Assembly (NCBI GenBank): GCA_038025085.1
Contig: CM076148.1
Location: 33,462,501-33,526,500, forward strand
Length of the DNA: 64,000 nt
From: Tetragonia tetragonoides
Taxonomy: Eukaryota > Streptophyta > Magnoliopsida > Caryophyllales > Aizoaceae
Reading direction: 5' to 3'
Both the position numbers and the translations under genes were made by a program. The stretch's first letter is position 1. Every line of letters starts with the position of its first letter. Below the pieces are notes generated by a model. The model worked only from the letters and a program-made list of their open reading frames with translations, was not told where the DNA came from and did not search any database. Shown here piece by piece: positions 52,598 through 63,809 of this stretch.

Positions 52598-53109
52598 GTG
52601 GCTTCTGAGTTTTCAGTACCCATCAAAGATTCAATTTTATTTAATTTCATCTCAACTAAATTAGTTATTGTTACATAGTGGTCATGGTCATTTCTAATTT
52701 AAGACTTTATTGTATTTTTCCTCCTTTTTTTTTTTTTCTTTTGTAAAACGCAATCATCATTGTTTAATGACAAGATTATTTGAGTGTGATTTTGGACATA
52801 CAACAAAAATAGTTAACTAGAATTATTAAAATATAATCATTTTTTTCATTATCCAAACAAAAAGTGACTATTATCTCTGAATCGACCTTAGGTCAACTAA
52901 GGAGATATTTTTTTTTTTTTACTGAAAACTGGAATAAATTGGAAAAAGTTGGGATAAACTGGAGAAAATGAGAACTTTTAACTAGAAACTGGAACAAACT
53001 GAAAAAAAATTGGAGAGAAATGAAACTTACGGGAGAGAAAACTAAAATTTACTAAAAAGATGGGAAAAATTGGAACTTTGGTATTTATGTATTTTTTTTA
53101 ATTATTTGG

Positions 53110-53110
<1 letters not shown>

Positions 53111-53149
<39 letters not shown>

Positions 53150-53165
53150 CTAATAAAAAAAATTA

Positions 53166-53246
<81 letters not shown>
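53111..53246. repeat. Back-to-back (AAT)n and (ATT)n microsatellites
   Basis: (AAT)n at 53111-53147 is followed after about 18 bases by (ATT)n at 53166-53246. The two tracts are complementary and can form a long hairpin. Confidence 0.95.
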
Positions 53247-55033
53247 CGACGACCTATATTGATATAGCCATTTGACTTTGCACGATCTCTTACGCAAAAC
53301 TTTGACTATTAATATGTTTAGTTATAGAAATATAAAAATTATAAAAATTTATTATTGCATAAATATAACCAAAATGAATCTATATAAAAAATATTATGAT
53401 TTTGTACCTATATTTATTTCTTAAATCAATGGTCAAAATCGGTAAAGTTTGACTCAAAAAGTCAAAAGGGAACATTGATTTGGGACGGATGGAGTAGATA
53501 ATAAAAATGGATATTTTTTAAAAGTGATTTAAATATTTATGAAATATATATTTATTATTAATATTTAAATAAAGCATACGTAATTACTATATTTATTATA
53601 TTATAATATTAAATTGGGAAAAATTGGAACAAACTGAAGAAAACTAGAAGAAACTGAAACTTTTAACAGTAAATTGAAAAAAAAATTGGAACAAATTGAA
53701 AAAAAATTGGAGAAAAATAAAACTTACTCGAATCCAATCTAAAAAAAACATGGTATGCAATTGTTAGAAAAATAAAAGAATTCCAAACTTGGTTTTGTTT
53801 GTTGTACTTGTTTTGCATTAATTGAAATAAAAAAGCGCTAGTAAAACTCAGAGCATTGTCTAGCTTTTCTTCTTTTAAAATTTTATTAACTTCCTATGTA
53901 ACATTTTTTAATGGTTGCAACCCAAAAAAAAATAACATTCATTAGTGGTTGCCATTTGCTTGTTTTGTTTGGATCCATCTAATATTGTAGTCAGGTGATA
54001 GTAATAGTTGTTCTAACTATTAGTGGTGACAGCCAACTTTTTTTTCATGAATTTATTTATTTATTTTTATCTCCGTTTCGCTATAGCTGATATATGTGAA
54101 GATTTGTGTTTGAGCGTAATGACTAACCAACGATTTTAATTTTTTTTTTCATAAATAATAGTATTAATTCTTTTTATGTACGTTTATTTGTAATTTGAAA
54201 ATATTAACAATTATTCGCTACATAAAAAAGTTGAACGAATCTTTCGTGTAAATCGAATGCTAAACTTTAATTAATTAACTATTCAAATTAGCCTAATCAT
54301 TATCAATGGTTACTTGGTTAGTCAATACTCCAACATTATGGTCTTTACAGAAAAAAATCAATACATACTAGTTTGCTATTCGCTACTATCTTGCAGAATG
54401 TGCTTGTGTTGTTTCCACTTTTAAAACTGTTTTTCTGTTTAATTGAGTAGAAAAATAGTTTTTCTATTAAAAATATGTTTGGTAAAAGTTGAAAAATTAT
54501 TTTTTGTCAAAATAAAATAAAATAATTGATTTTATACAAAAACAAAAACAGAAAAATAAGAAGTAAAAAAATTTCACTTATTGTTACATAACTTGCAACC
54601 AAACAAATTTGTCTTACCAAAAACAATAAAATTGATTCTAGCCAATTAAAAATAAAAACGGTAAAAATACTTCCAAACACTACCTAAATTTATGATTATG
54701 CTTTGCTTACCCACCCTTCTTTTTAGCATCCTTTTCTTTTCTCATGCTTTAGATCAATCGAAGATATATAGGATCAATTTTTCCAAAAAGAAACGGCTCA
54801 AAAGGAAACCTCGTTGTCCATATTTGTCCATCTTGCAAATCTAATTTATTTATTTTAGAATTTTTTTTCCCTGGACAGATTTCGGTAGATTTTATATGCA
54901 CTTTGCTAATTCTTCACTTCTGGTTCCCTTCTTGGACTCTCGACCTCTCACGGCCTACCTTTCAAAGATACCTTTTACATTCATTTTTATTGACGTTAAA
55001 TATTCATTTCAAACTCCGTACTCCTCGATAAAC
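53247..55033. other. Intergenic, old repeat fragments
   Basis: 53479-53505 ends with GATTTGGGACGGATGGAGTA, the right end of another Stowaway-type element whose left end is lost in the microsatellite. A-rich blocks such as AAACTGGAACAAACTGAAAA (52990) recur near 53630-53715, flanking this insertion. 54360-54690 looks like an AT-rich MITE (TGTTTGGTAA ... TTCCAAACACTACC). No gene. Confidence 0.45.
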
Positions 55034-56099
55034 TTAGGCTCCGTTTGATTCACCTGATAAAACTGACTGAACTGACACTATAACAAAACTTGCCTTTCAT
55101 AACGCTTGAAACATAACGCTTGTGAAGCAAGTGTTATGATTGAATATGTGGGGAATTTATAAACAATTCTCAATAACGCTTCTGATAAAAGTGCTATGTT
55201 TATTAGACAACCATCTCTAACAACAATATCATTTTTAAGTACGAGCGCTATCGAAGATATGTGTTAAAACGCGGATATATTAGCATAACGCTTATTGAGA
55301 AAGTGTTATGTGAGTAACAATTTTTCCCTTTCTTCTTTTATACTAATCGATTTCCTTGGACACCCCACGACCCCAGCGCACGTTCAGATTTAGTTCCCAC
55401 TTGTCTTCTCTCTCTCCCCCGCCTCCCCCATCTGCGCCTTGTGGCCACTGCACAGGTAATCTACCCCAAAACCCCAAATTGGGGTGAAGCTTTTGATAAT
55501 CTGAGTAGCCGTGGATGCTCCCATCGACTGAAAAATATTTTTCAACTAGCGATTCGTCTCTTGCTGAAAAATGTTGGGTTCCTGCATCCTTCTGTACTTC
55601 AACAGCGATTCGTCAATAGCTTTGAACTACCGCACCACAACCTTGTTGATGCCCCTTACCATCTGTGTGTTTCTCTTCTTCTATGTTTACTTCAAATTTG
55701 CTTCCATTTTAGGGTTAAATTTTGATTAGTTTGAACTGGATTACAATGTATTGAAAAAATTGAAGTTATAGTTTGGAATTGTACCAATCTTTCACTGAAT
55801 TCGGTGTAAGTTTGGGTTAAATTTACACGAATTAGGGTTTGGCATTTGAATTTGAAGCAAATTGGCATGGAAGGGCTTAGTATTTTGTTATTTTGGTCTG
55901 ATTTTTGGTGAATTAGGGTTCGCATATTATTTTTTCTGTACTTCAGGTTTTGACTCCTTTTCCTGATTTGTTTTTTCATTTTCAATTGTGAATTCAAAAT
56001 TTTCAGAAGAATAAATGAAAAAAATGGGGAGTTTGAAACAAATTGTTGATCTGGGCTGTTGATTTGCTGCTATTGCTGCTCTGCATTGCTAGTGTTGTT

Positions 56100-56940
56100 A
56101 CTGCAGATTGTCCATGTGTTGTAGCTCATTGTTGCTGTTTAAGGTTCTTGACTTCTTGGTTATCTGGGCTGTTGGTTTGCTGATGTGTACAGGTTTGTTG
56201 CGAGCTTAGTGTTTGAAGATGTTGTTTATGCTGTTGAGTTTTCACACAGAAGTGGTAGGGATTTGGTCATAGCAAAGAAAAGGATTGTTGTTATCCCCAT
56301 TATTGAAGATGTTATGCATCCAGCCAAGTACAGGATGCTTGTTGGCATGGTTGATGTAATCTCTTCTGATGTTGCTCAGCCTATTCAGGTCTGCTTTTGA
56401 GGGGTTTATTTTTCTCCAAAGTTGAAATTAATTTATACTGTGATTTTTGTGTTATATCTTAACTGGTTGCGTAGGTTGTTTGATTCATTGTAGCTTTGTG
56501 AAATTGTATTCCTGCCAATTAAATTTCGTTTAGGTTTGTATCTGAAGTTCAAATGGTTATGTAGCTATGTAATCCTATTATTGCGAGAATTATTTTTGTT
56601 TTATCTGTCAAGGATTTTCCTAAGTTGGTTTATGCCAAAGAACTTTGAACTATTAAATTTGTCAGTAACAACCCCATGTATCTATGAGTTCCATATTGTA
56701 TGACAGTTTTGAGTTGTTACCGCAGAATGTGCTGCAAATTGTTCCTTGCTGTAGCTGTTTTCTGTTGTTTAAGGTTCCTAGCTATTGATATGGGCTGTTT
56801 CTCTGTTGCTGTTACCGCAGATTGTCCATGTGCTTCATATTGTTCCGGGCTGTAGCTGCTGCTGTTTAAGGTTCGTAATTATTGATCTGGGCTGTTTGTC
56901 TGCTGCTATCTGCAAGTTTGCTGTGAGCTTAATGTTTTGT
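56100..56940 (+). repeat. Internal repeats of the CACTA element
   Basis: A block around GCAGATTGTCCATGTG, CTGTTTAAGGTTC and TGATCTGGGCTGTT occurs about three times (near 56105-56190, 56725-56805, 56815-56935), partly followed by the CAGGTTTGTTGCGAGCTTA-like sequence that starts the exon-like segment. Confidence 0.65.
56192..56388 (+). pseudogene. Exon-like open segment inside the CACTA element, unrecognised
   Basis: An open stretch preceded by an acceptor-like TGTACAG and ended by CAG/GTCTGC. It translates to [20 protein letters not shown], then [20 protein letters not shown] and [16 protein letters not shown]. Composition looks like real coding sequence (mixed hydrophobic and charged, no low complexity), unlike its surroundings. 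I do not recognise the family. It may be an exon captured from a host gene or part of an accessory gene of an autonomous relative. Confidence 0.42.
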
Positions 56941-58322
56941 ATTGCCTATGTCTGAATGCTGTGAGCACTTGATTATATATGGTATTGAGTTTGTATTGAT
57001 GGAAGAGTAAGTGGTGAGGGGAGGAACTTGTTCCCTCTGTTGCCGAACATGCGGGTTCTCAGGTGAGGATTAATCTCGTTACATATGTGAAGCAATATGC
57101 AAATAAGACCATATGTATTACTACTGATTCTACATGAACTTAGCTTGGAAAGTCTGATATTCTTACCTTAAAATGTGTTTGATGTGGCAATGTATTTCAA
57201 TTATGATAAAATATGATGGATTGTGACTTTGTAAGAGATTATAAGGGAGGATTCTGAACTGTTGCAGGGGGTCTTAAGCTCAAACTTGAGGGACTTTTTG
57301 GACGAGACAAAAAACTAATACTGATGTCAAGGTGATTTAGAAGCTTTTATGGATGCATTTACGAGAAGTGATTCATGTTTGAAGGACTATTGTCTTATGC
57401 TTCAAGTTTCAAGGACTAGTGTCCTTTTCGGACTTCTCACTCACGTATACTCTCAATATCAGATAGATGAAGTCTGAGATGTTTACAATATGTTCTCGAA
57501 TATATTTGATGTGTTTTTTTATTAGCTTAGATGCAAATCTTTTTTATAAGTTTGCACTACTGTTTGTTAGTCCCTTGCTTTCATGTTGTATGTACTAACT
57601 TGATCTGGTATAGAAAAGATAAGCCTTGTGATTTTGTATCAGCTTCATTCGCAATGAATCATATCATAACGTTCCAAATTTGATCACTTGACAGGTTCAT
57701 TTTAATTGCATGGGTTCATAAGCTGAATGGAATATAAAATGAAAAAAAGGGATTATCAAATAAAGCTGGTTAAAGCATAGTTTAGGCTAAAATTGCTCGG
57801 TTTTGTTTTTTTTTTTTATTTTTTTTTAAAAAAAAAACAACTTAACAATAGCGCTTGTTTAAAAAAGTGCTATGTATGCATTAATATACATAGCGCTTTT
57901 TTAGAAAAGCGCTATGTATGTTGATGCATACATAGCGCTTTTCCAAAAAAGCGTTATTATTGGGAGAACATACATAGCGCTTTTTTTAACACCCTTTTAA
58001 TAACACTAGCCTAGATAACGCTCAAAAGCGCTATGTATGTATCAAAAAAAGCGCTATAATATACAATTTCTGTTGTAGTGTGAACTGAACAGAACTTAAG
58101 TGATTTTTTGAACTTGATCGTTAACCATTTAAAATTCGTCCAAACATAGTCAATATTGGATTCATTTGAAAGTATGCTTTGAGATCTTTCCGATGATATG
58201 AATTTCATCATGAAATTATTTCGGACTAAAAAGTTATATAAGTAATAAAGTTACATATAAACTGAACTGGACTGAACTGAACTGAATTTAAGTAAAATTA
58301 AGGTGAATCAAACAGAGCCTTA

Positions 58323-60623
58323 ATTTCACTCAAATTCAATTCAATTCAATTCAGTCAGTGCACATGATTATTTAAATCACTTTTAATTTAAAATGATTTT
58401 TAAATGATTGAAATATTGAAAATATAAATCTCAAAGCATATTTTTAAGTGAGTAAAATATTGAATATGTTTAAACATATTTAATTAAATGTTAAGTTAAA
58501 AAAATCAATGCACTTCAATTTTTTCATATATAAAGAACGGAGTCATAATATCAAGGTTCGATGATTTACCATATGGTATACAAGTATACAACCCACCTTA
58601 TGTTCACTATAACAAACATTAATCATAAAACATCTTGCAATATTGATCTTCTTCTGTTTCCGCTGGCCCAACGGTTGCTTATTATTCTTTTCTTTTCTTT
58701 TCTTTTCATTTATTTGTAATGTGTGACAAAAACTAGTGCAAATGTGTTTTGAATACAATTCTCCGTTCATTTCATTTCAATTCAGTTCAGTTCAGTTCTG
58801 ATCCATTCAGTTCATACGAAAAGGACACGACTTGACATTTACCTTCCAACAAAAAACAAAAAGAATGAATGAAGGATGTCTAATTTCAAAGATTAAAGAA
58901 TTGCACTTCATGTGATTGGTACGTCCACGTGAACTAATACGTTAGACAAAATAAATGTTCTAGAAGTTAGTTGAAGTTGTAACTCATTGGATTTCATGTG
59001 TTTCAACACCACGAACCTTGAACAAAGTAATCTCACATTCCTATTCATAGGAGGTTGATAGTTATTTTCTTTGGTTTGACGATTACCTCTCGCTAGCTAG
59101 CTGCGTCATTGCCGCCATTGCATTGACAATTTGAAGTTCGAAGCCAATTGAAGACAGTCCTTAATTGATCTTCTTCTTTTTTTTTAACCACACGGGTCCA
59201 TCTAAGTTTTTTGGGTCAAGATTAGTCAATAGTCATGTTTATTTACACCGGATCAACTCACGAATGGTTAAAGTGCTTCCAGTAGATAGTTTTTTCATTC
59301 AAAAGAGTTGAACGCCCAATGCAACCTTGCTTAAGGAATAAGAGTGCCGAAGCAATCACACCAACCAGTTATTAGTTTTAATTGATCTTCTATCAGTAAG
59401 TAGAGTGAGCTACATGCATACACGTAGTTAACATGAGTAAGTAGAGTGAGCCCAACCTTGCTAGAAGTATCCCACAATAATACTTAACCTTCCTCAATTT
59501 TCCAGAAGCAATCTTCACTATTGATCTTGCATTTGAATTGTCTTCTATCTTGGATTTTGGTCCCTTACTAACACAAACACGTTGGTCAGAAATTTAGGAG
59601 GGGAAGATGTACAGGGAAAAGGTGAGGGAAATTTTAAAGAAAATGTTTGGTTGATCAAGTCAAGTGGATCGGATTAGCAAAATCCACATTTTTATTTGGT
59701 TAGTATGTATCTCGTTATTTTAATTTAAATTAGAAAGTGTTATATCTGAAATCCCTATTGATTAGTACTTAAGTATGTTAGTAAGGATCTTCTATCCTAT
59801 TTTGTATGTCATGGTGGGTTAAAGTGTGTTTAATAAGGAACAAGAAACAGGAGTGTGAAGGTGGAAACAAATCAAATCAAAAAAAGAAGGTGGAAATAAA
59901 GAAATTAGGTACCACGAAAGATGTACTGGAGATTGTTGCCTGTTGGTAGTTGAACCCCCAATTTTCCTTAAGGAAGTACTAAACCATCACAAGTTTGTTG
60001 CCTATATGAGACTTGAACTCACATCTTATATAGCATGTCTTGTGTGGACTTAGTCTACCGTGGACTAAAAAATACTAATACAAATATTTAGGGATATGAA
60101 AGCTATATTTAAAATCATTTAGTCTATTAATCTACTATGAATTAAGTCCACACAAGTTTTTCTGCATCTTTAATGAGAGAGAATAAGTGGAGATACACCA
60201 TTGTATGCTCGGGCCATCAAACCCATAAGATTGTTATTCCTATTTTTTGGTAATAAGAGTGTTAGTCAATTAAGGCAGTCCTATACCAAGCATAACATAT
60301 GTATATAACACTTCAATTGGTTAGTTTATTCGTGTTTCCCAAACCACATTATCAAAGAAACAACTCAAAACAATTGAACCAATTTCTGCTTCTCATAATT
60401 CACTCACATGTCTCATTTCCCCTCATATGTAGTTCCGTATGTTAAAGAGTTTTACTTATCAAGTGCAAATACACAACTTCTAATAATGTTAACATTTACT
60501 AGTAATAGTTAAATTATTGTGCAAAAGTAATAATTAAATTAGATACTATATAATCTATGACAACAATTCAATTTAACCGAAACATCTTTCTAAAACTGAA
60601 TATACTAATTGAGGAAAACACAA
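58323..60623. other. Intergenic, no gene supported
   Basis: AT-rich. 58330-58370 and 58770-58815 have CAATTCAATTCAATTCAGT and TTCAGTTCAGTTCAG blocks related to the Tourist-like MITE. 59935-60004 contains a short tRNA-like stretch on the minus strand (GGGTTCAACTACC after TGGTTTAGTACTTCC), similar to the SINE at 61662, flanked by TTGTTGCCT. No protein gene seen. Confidence 0.4.
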
Positions 60624-60770
60624 AAACTTGTTTGAGACAGGCTTTCTGTAACTTTTGGTGACGATGGTCACTTTCAGTGAAATAAGGATCACTGTTTATA
60701 ATAAGTGATCCTTACATTTCTAAATAGTACCTCTATTTTTCTGTGAGTTGGTCTTACAGAAGACTTTCTG
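60624..60770 (+). repeat. Dispersed ~155-bp repeat, copy 3
   Basis: AAAACTTGTTTGAGACAGG at the left, a perfect hairpin centre GGATCACT ... AGTGATCC (60687-60712), and CTGTGAGTTGGTCTTACAGA at the right. Opposite orientation to the copies at 48230 and 52443. Confidence 0.62.
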
Positions 60771-61011
60771 ATTTAAGAAAACTACATTAAAAAGTAAATG
60801 AATAGAAAATATTCAAGGGTCTCATAAGATGATTAGAAGACAAACCAATTAGGAGATGTTTTCTGTTTTAAATATGAATTTAAATTTGTCATGTATCGTA
60901 TAATACTTACAATTTCAACTAATTAACCATGTAATTTATGTAAAATTAAACAAAATCTTTGTTAAATAAACAAAATCTAAAGTTGAACAATACACACCTA
61001 GTTATAGATAG

Positions 61012-61165
61012 TTTACAAAACTCCTATAAGATGGTCTTTTCGTAACTTTTGATGATCGAGATGGGGCCACTTTTTAGAAAAACAAGAGTCGCTGCTTACC
61101 ATAAATAATCACTACCTTTCTAAATAGTGACCCCATTTTTCTGTGAGTTGATCTCACACAAGACG
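61012..61165 (+). repeat. Dispersed ~155-bp repeat, copy 4
   Basis: Shares CGTAACTTTTGATGA, CTTTCTAAATAGTGACCCC and TTCTGTGAGTTGATCTCACA with copy 3, 240 bp away. It is therefore a near-tandem pair. Confidence 0.62.
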
Positions 61166-61658
61166 TGCTAATTTTAATTTACTTTTTTTTTAGATTTTAA
61201 ATTCTATTATTCACTTAAATTTAATTTATAGATGTCTCATTCTATTTGTAATTTAATGAAGGGGGTTAAGCTAGCTACTAGACAAAAGTTGTGTTGGAAA
61301 TTCATCATGGTTTTCAAGTATAGTTAGGTAAAAAACTACAGTACTTTTTTTTTTATTTTAGTGCACACAGGTTAAAAACTACTTAAAAATACATGAAATT
61401 TCTATGGATCAACGTAACTATCACGTGCCTTAGACTATTGATTTACCTGCCTAAAATCATAATAAAAAGTTAATATATACTTAAATGACAAGTTCACTCT
61501 AGATCACAGGATCCGGACATATATATATATATTATGTATAGTTTTTTGATCGGACATATGCTATAATTAAATCATATATGCATTCAAACGGCGTTTTTTT
61601 TAGTAAAACACATCCATTCATGCATGTAGATGTATGTTTCACATCTGTCCAAAATTCA

Positions 61659-61661
<3 letters not shown>

Positions 61662-61698
<37 letters not shown>

Positions 61699-61879
61699 CT
61701 TTGCCAAGATATCCACCGTCGACCACAGTGACTAATCCTCTCGCCCTAACTGTCAGCGCACTAAATTATAGGAGGCTGGCCAAGGGATTTTTTTTCCATT
61801 CGCAAGAGTTGGGATTCGAACCCCCAACCACTTATTTAAGGGATGAAGTGCTAAACCACTACACCAACCCATCTTGATT
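61662..61879 (-). mobile_element. tRNA-derived SINE with 35-base poly(A) and target-site duplication
   Basis: On the minus strand: A-box-like TGGTGTAGTGGTTTAGC, B box GGGTTCGAATCCC, body, then 35 A (T-run 61662-61696). The 11-bp repeat AAAATTCATAC flanks it (61651-61661 and 61880-61890). The long pure tail and perfect duplication indicate recent insertion. Confidence 0.9.
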
Positions 61880-61891
61880 AAAATTCATACT

Positions 61892-62439
61892 CTTTATTAT
61901 TCCCTCTCCAAAGGAAAATGACTAGAGGAAGACAAAATGGGAAGATGAATAAATAAATAAATAACTGATCTTTATCTGACTCAGCTACATTTACTACCAT
62001 ATTGTAAATCTTCTTAAAATAATTTTATAAGTTACTTACCGGTTACACTGAGTCTCTAGTTTCCTTTTCTTTCCTCGTTTCCGAAAGCTTTATATATATT
62101 AGTAATAAGTTAAAACCAAAAATCTCTGTCATCACAGGTGACCTATAACATCACTCAATTAATAATATAATAATGTTTGTATAAGAGATAAAAAGAAAAC
62201 TAAATTCACAATGCATAACTTTGGATCAAGTGGGAGGAAAAAAAATTAATTAATAAATGTAGAAAAGAACAAATTTACAGAGATCCAAGTGTGGAAAAAT
62301 ATAGCATCCAAATCTTTGAACATTACGAGCTAAATCTGGAAGGGGGCCCGAAATTAGCTATTTAAAAAAAAAAAAAAAAGAAACTCACCAGTTTTTTTTC
62401 TTTTCTTTTTCTCTTTTTAGGCCACTATTTCAGCAAATA
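61892..62439. other. Downstream region of the zinc-finger gene
   Basis: AT-rich with an A-run near 62365-62379 and a CT-rich patch at 62395-62418. It should contain the 3' UTR of the gene starting at 62440; no clear poly(A) signal was seen. Confidence 0.4.
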
Positions 62440-63243
62440 TTAGGGCCCAGCAGGGGCAAGGCTAAGATGCAAGTCAAGCCCACCACCACCGTCATCAAAC
62501 CCACTACCATGTCCTCTACTAAACCTACTCAACGATGGCGCGTCAACCCCAAACGACATCGTTTTACTCTGCATCGTTGTTCCAAAGCTGTGTTCCTGTG
62601 CTCCACTGGTGTACGGTAATCCCTGTGCTCCCCTCATAGAAACCGTACTACTCCCAGTAGTACTATTAGATGGGAAAACACATCCGTGTGACACGTGTAA
62701 GGGTGCGACAGCCGCATGTGGCATGTATACCCATGATGTGGATGGCCCAGGGTTTAGTTGTGGGACCATTGGTATTGGACCATGGCCCCCATTGACTCCG
62801 GGTAGGAGGTGTGGGGGAGGCGCAAAGGCTGATATAATTGGATTCCGAACATAAGAAACAGCGGCAGCAGCTGCAGCCGCATTTCTAGTGGCTTGCATTT
62901 GAGCGCGTTTCAGCTGCTGCCGCTCTTTCTTATGAGCGTTTTGGTGTCCCCCTAACGCTTGAGAGTTTGCGAATTCTCTACAACAATACTGACACTCATA
63001 CTTCCTGCTAGCGTCTGCGCTGCCGACGCTAGCAGGATTATGACCAGAGCCAGGGGATTCGGGTGAGACACCACCCGAATCCCCAGATTTTGAGTTGGGA
63101 GAGGTTGAGGACTCTACCTCTTCTTGCTCAAAATCGGAAACGTCGATTCCGAAGAGCTTTAACCTTGGTCCTGGTGTTGTGCCTGTTCCTCCTTTGTTAT
63201 TATTATGTCTTTGGTAATGGTCTATTTCAGCCATGTAACTCAC
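62440..63243 (-). CDS. C2H2 zinc-finger transcription factor, GIS/ZFP5/ZFP8-like
   Basis: 267 residues, single exon. Residues 27-35 (RLKLFGIDV) form the short N-terminal motif of this family. A single Cys2-His2 finger lies at about residues 82-104 ([20 protein letters not shown], then [14 protein letters not shown]) with the plant-specific QALGGH core. The C-terminus LDLHLSLAP is an EAR-type repression motif. Ala, Pro, Gly and Ser-rich stretches lie between. Arabidopsis relatives (GIS, ZFP5, ZFP6, ZFP8) act in the nucleus, controlling trichome and root-hair initiation under gibberellin and cytokinin. Met1 and Met4 are both possible starts. Intact; orthology to one member is not resolved. Confidence 0.93.
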   Translation of the reverse strand: MSYMAEIDHYQRHNNNKGGTGTTPGPRLKLFGIDVSDFEQEEVESSTSPNSKSGDSGGVSPESPGSGHNPASVGSADASRKYECQYCCREFANSQALGGHQNAHKKERQQLKRAQMQATRNAAAAAAAVSYVRNPIISAFAPPPHLLPGVNGGHGPIPMVPQLNPGPSTSWVYMPHAAVAPLHVSHGCVFPSNSTTGSSTVSMRGAQGLPYTSGAQEHSFGTTMQSKTMSFGVDAPSLSRFSRGHGSGFDDGGGGLDLHLSLAPAGP

Positions 63244-63360
63244 ACTTTTAGAGAGAGGCTAAGAATAAGATGGGGTAGTGTATGTATGAAGAGAAGTGAA
63301 GAGAGAGAAGTTTTGAGGGGAAGTGAATGTAAGGTGATGTGAGATTGCATGAATTGGGGG

Positions 63361-63370
63361 TATATATACA
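63361..63370 (-). promoter_or_regulatory. Candidate TATA box of the zinc-finger gene
   Basis: TGTATATATA on the minus strand, about 118 bp upstream of the start codon. It would give a leader near 85-90 bases. Confidence 0.5.
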
Positions 63371-63800
63371 AGATTAGAAAGGAGGGTTAATTATTGGTTC
63401 ACTGTACATATATGTGTTGATTAGAAAATGAGAGACATACGTTTATGTATAATGGAGTATAAAAAGTCTAAAAGAAAACTTAACTTAAAACATTCCAATC
63501 TATGTAGTTTGGTTGCACCTGAAAGAAATTAAAGAAATGGGAAATCTATTTCCCAGGTTAATTAAGGAAAAGACAAAAGAGGTACTTGGTCATGTCTGCT
63601 AAAGTTATTTGATGTATCATACAACTGGGTATATATATGGGGCAGAGTGGTACTACGTACAGCACAGTTGAGGACAATAACGACCATCTAAATACTAACA
63701 CTTCACTGTTTTAATAGTTACATTGGTACTGATCGAGCTCACTTGCCCATTTCCTATAAACTAAAGGCAGTCTTTGCATAAACGTTGCATATTAAAAACG
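63371..63800. other. Upstream region of the zinc-finger gene, no other gene
   Basis: AT-rich promoter-side DNA between the divergent zinc-finger gene and the LINE fragment. No further gene seen. Confidence 0.4.
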
Positions 63801-63809
63801 GTTCTGAGT

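Larger units (their letters stand above)
55076..58080. mobile_element. Non-autonomous CACTA (En/Spm) transposon, 3005 bp
   Basis: Starts CACTATAACAAAACTTG and ends CAATTTCTGTTGTAGTG, giving imperfect inverted repeats with CACTA termini. TGA is duplicated on both sides (55073-55075 and 58081-58083), the 3-bp duplication of CACTA elements. Sub-terminal regions carry many copies of ATAACGCTT / ATAGCGCTTTT in both orientations (55095-55320 and 57840-58065), where the transposase would bind. No transposase gene is seen, so it depends on another element. Confidence 0.92.
55037..58319. mobile_element. Tourist-like (PIF/Harbinger) MITE split by a CACTA element
   Basis: The left end GGCTCCGTTTGATTCACCT and the reverse complement of the right end GGCTCTGTTTGATTCACCT differ at one of 19 bases. 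TTA flanks both sides (55034-55036 and 58320-58322), the Tourist target duplication. Removing the CACTA insert and one TGA copy leaves a MITE of about 275 bp. Inner blocks repeat ACTGAACTGAACTGAA. Confidence 0.85.

Noticed and set aside
59935..60004. A third SINE with TTGTTGCCT repeats
   Set aside because: The unit would be only about 50 bp and the repeat could be chance; kept as a note in the intergenic entry.
61780..61875. A tRNA gene on the minus strand
   Set aside because: Same reasoning: poly(A) tail and target-site duplication identify a SINE.
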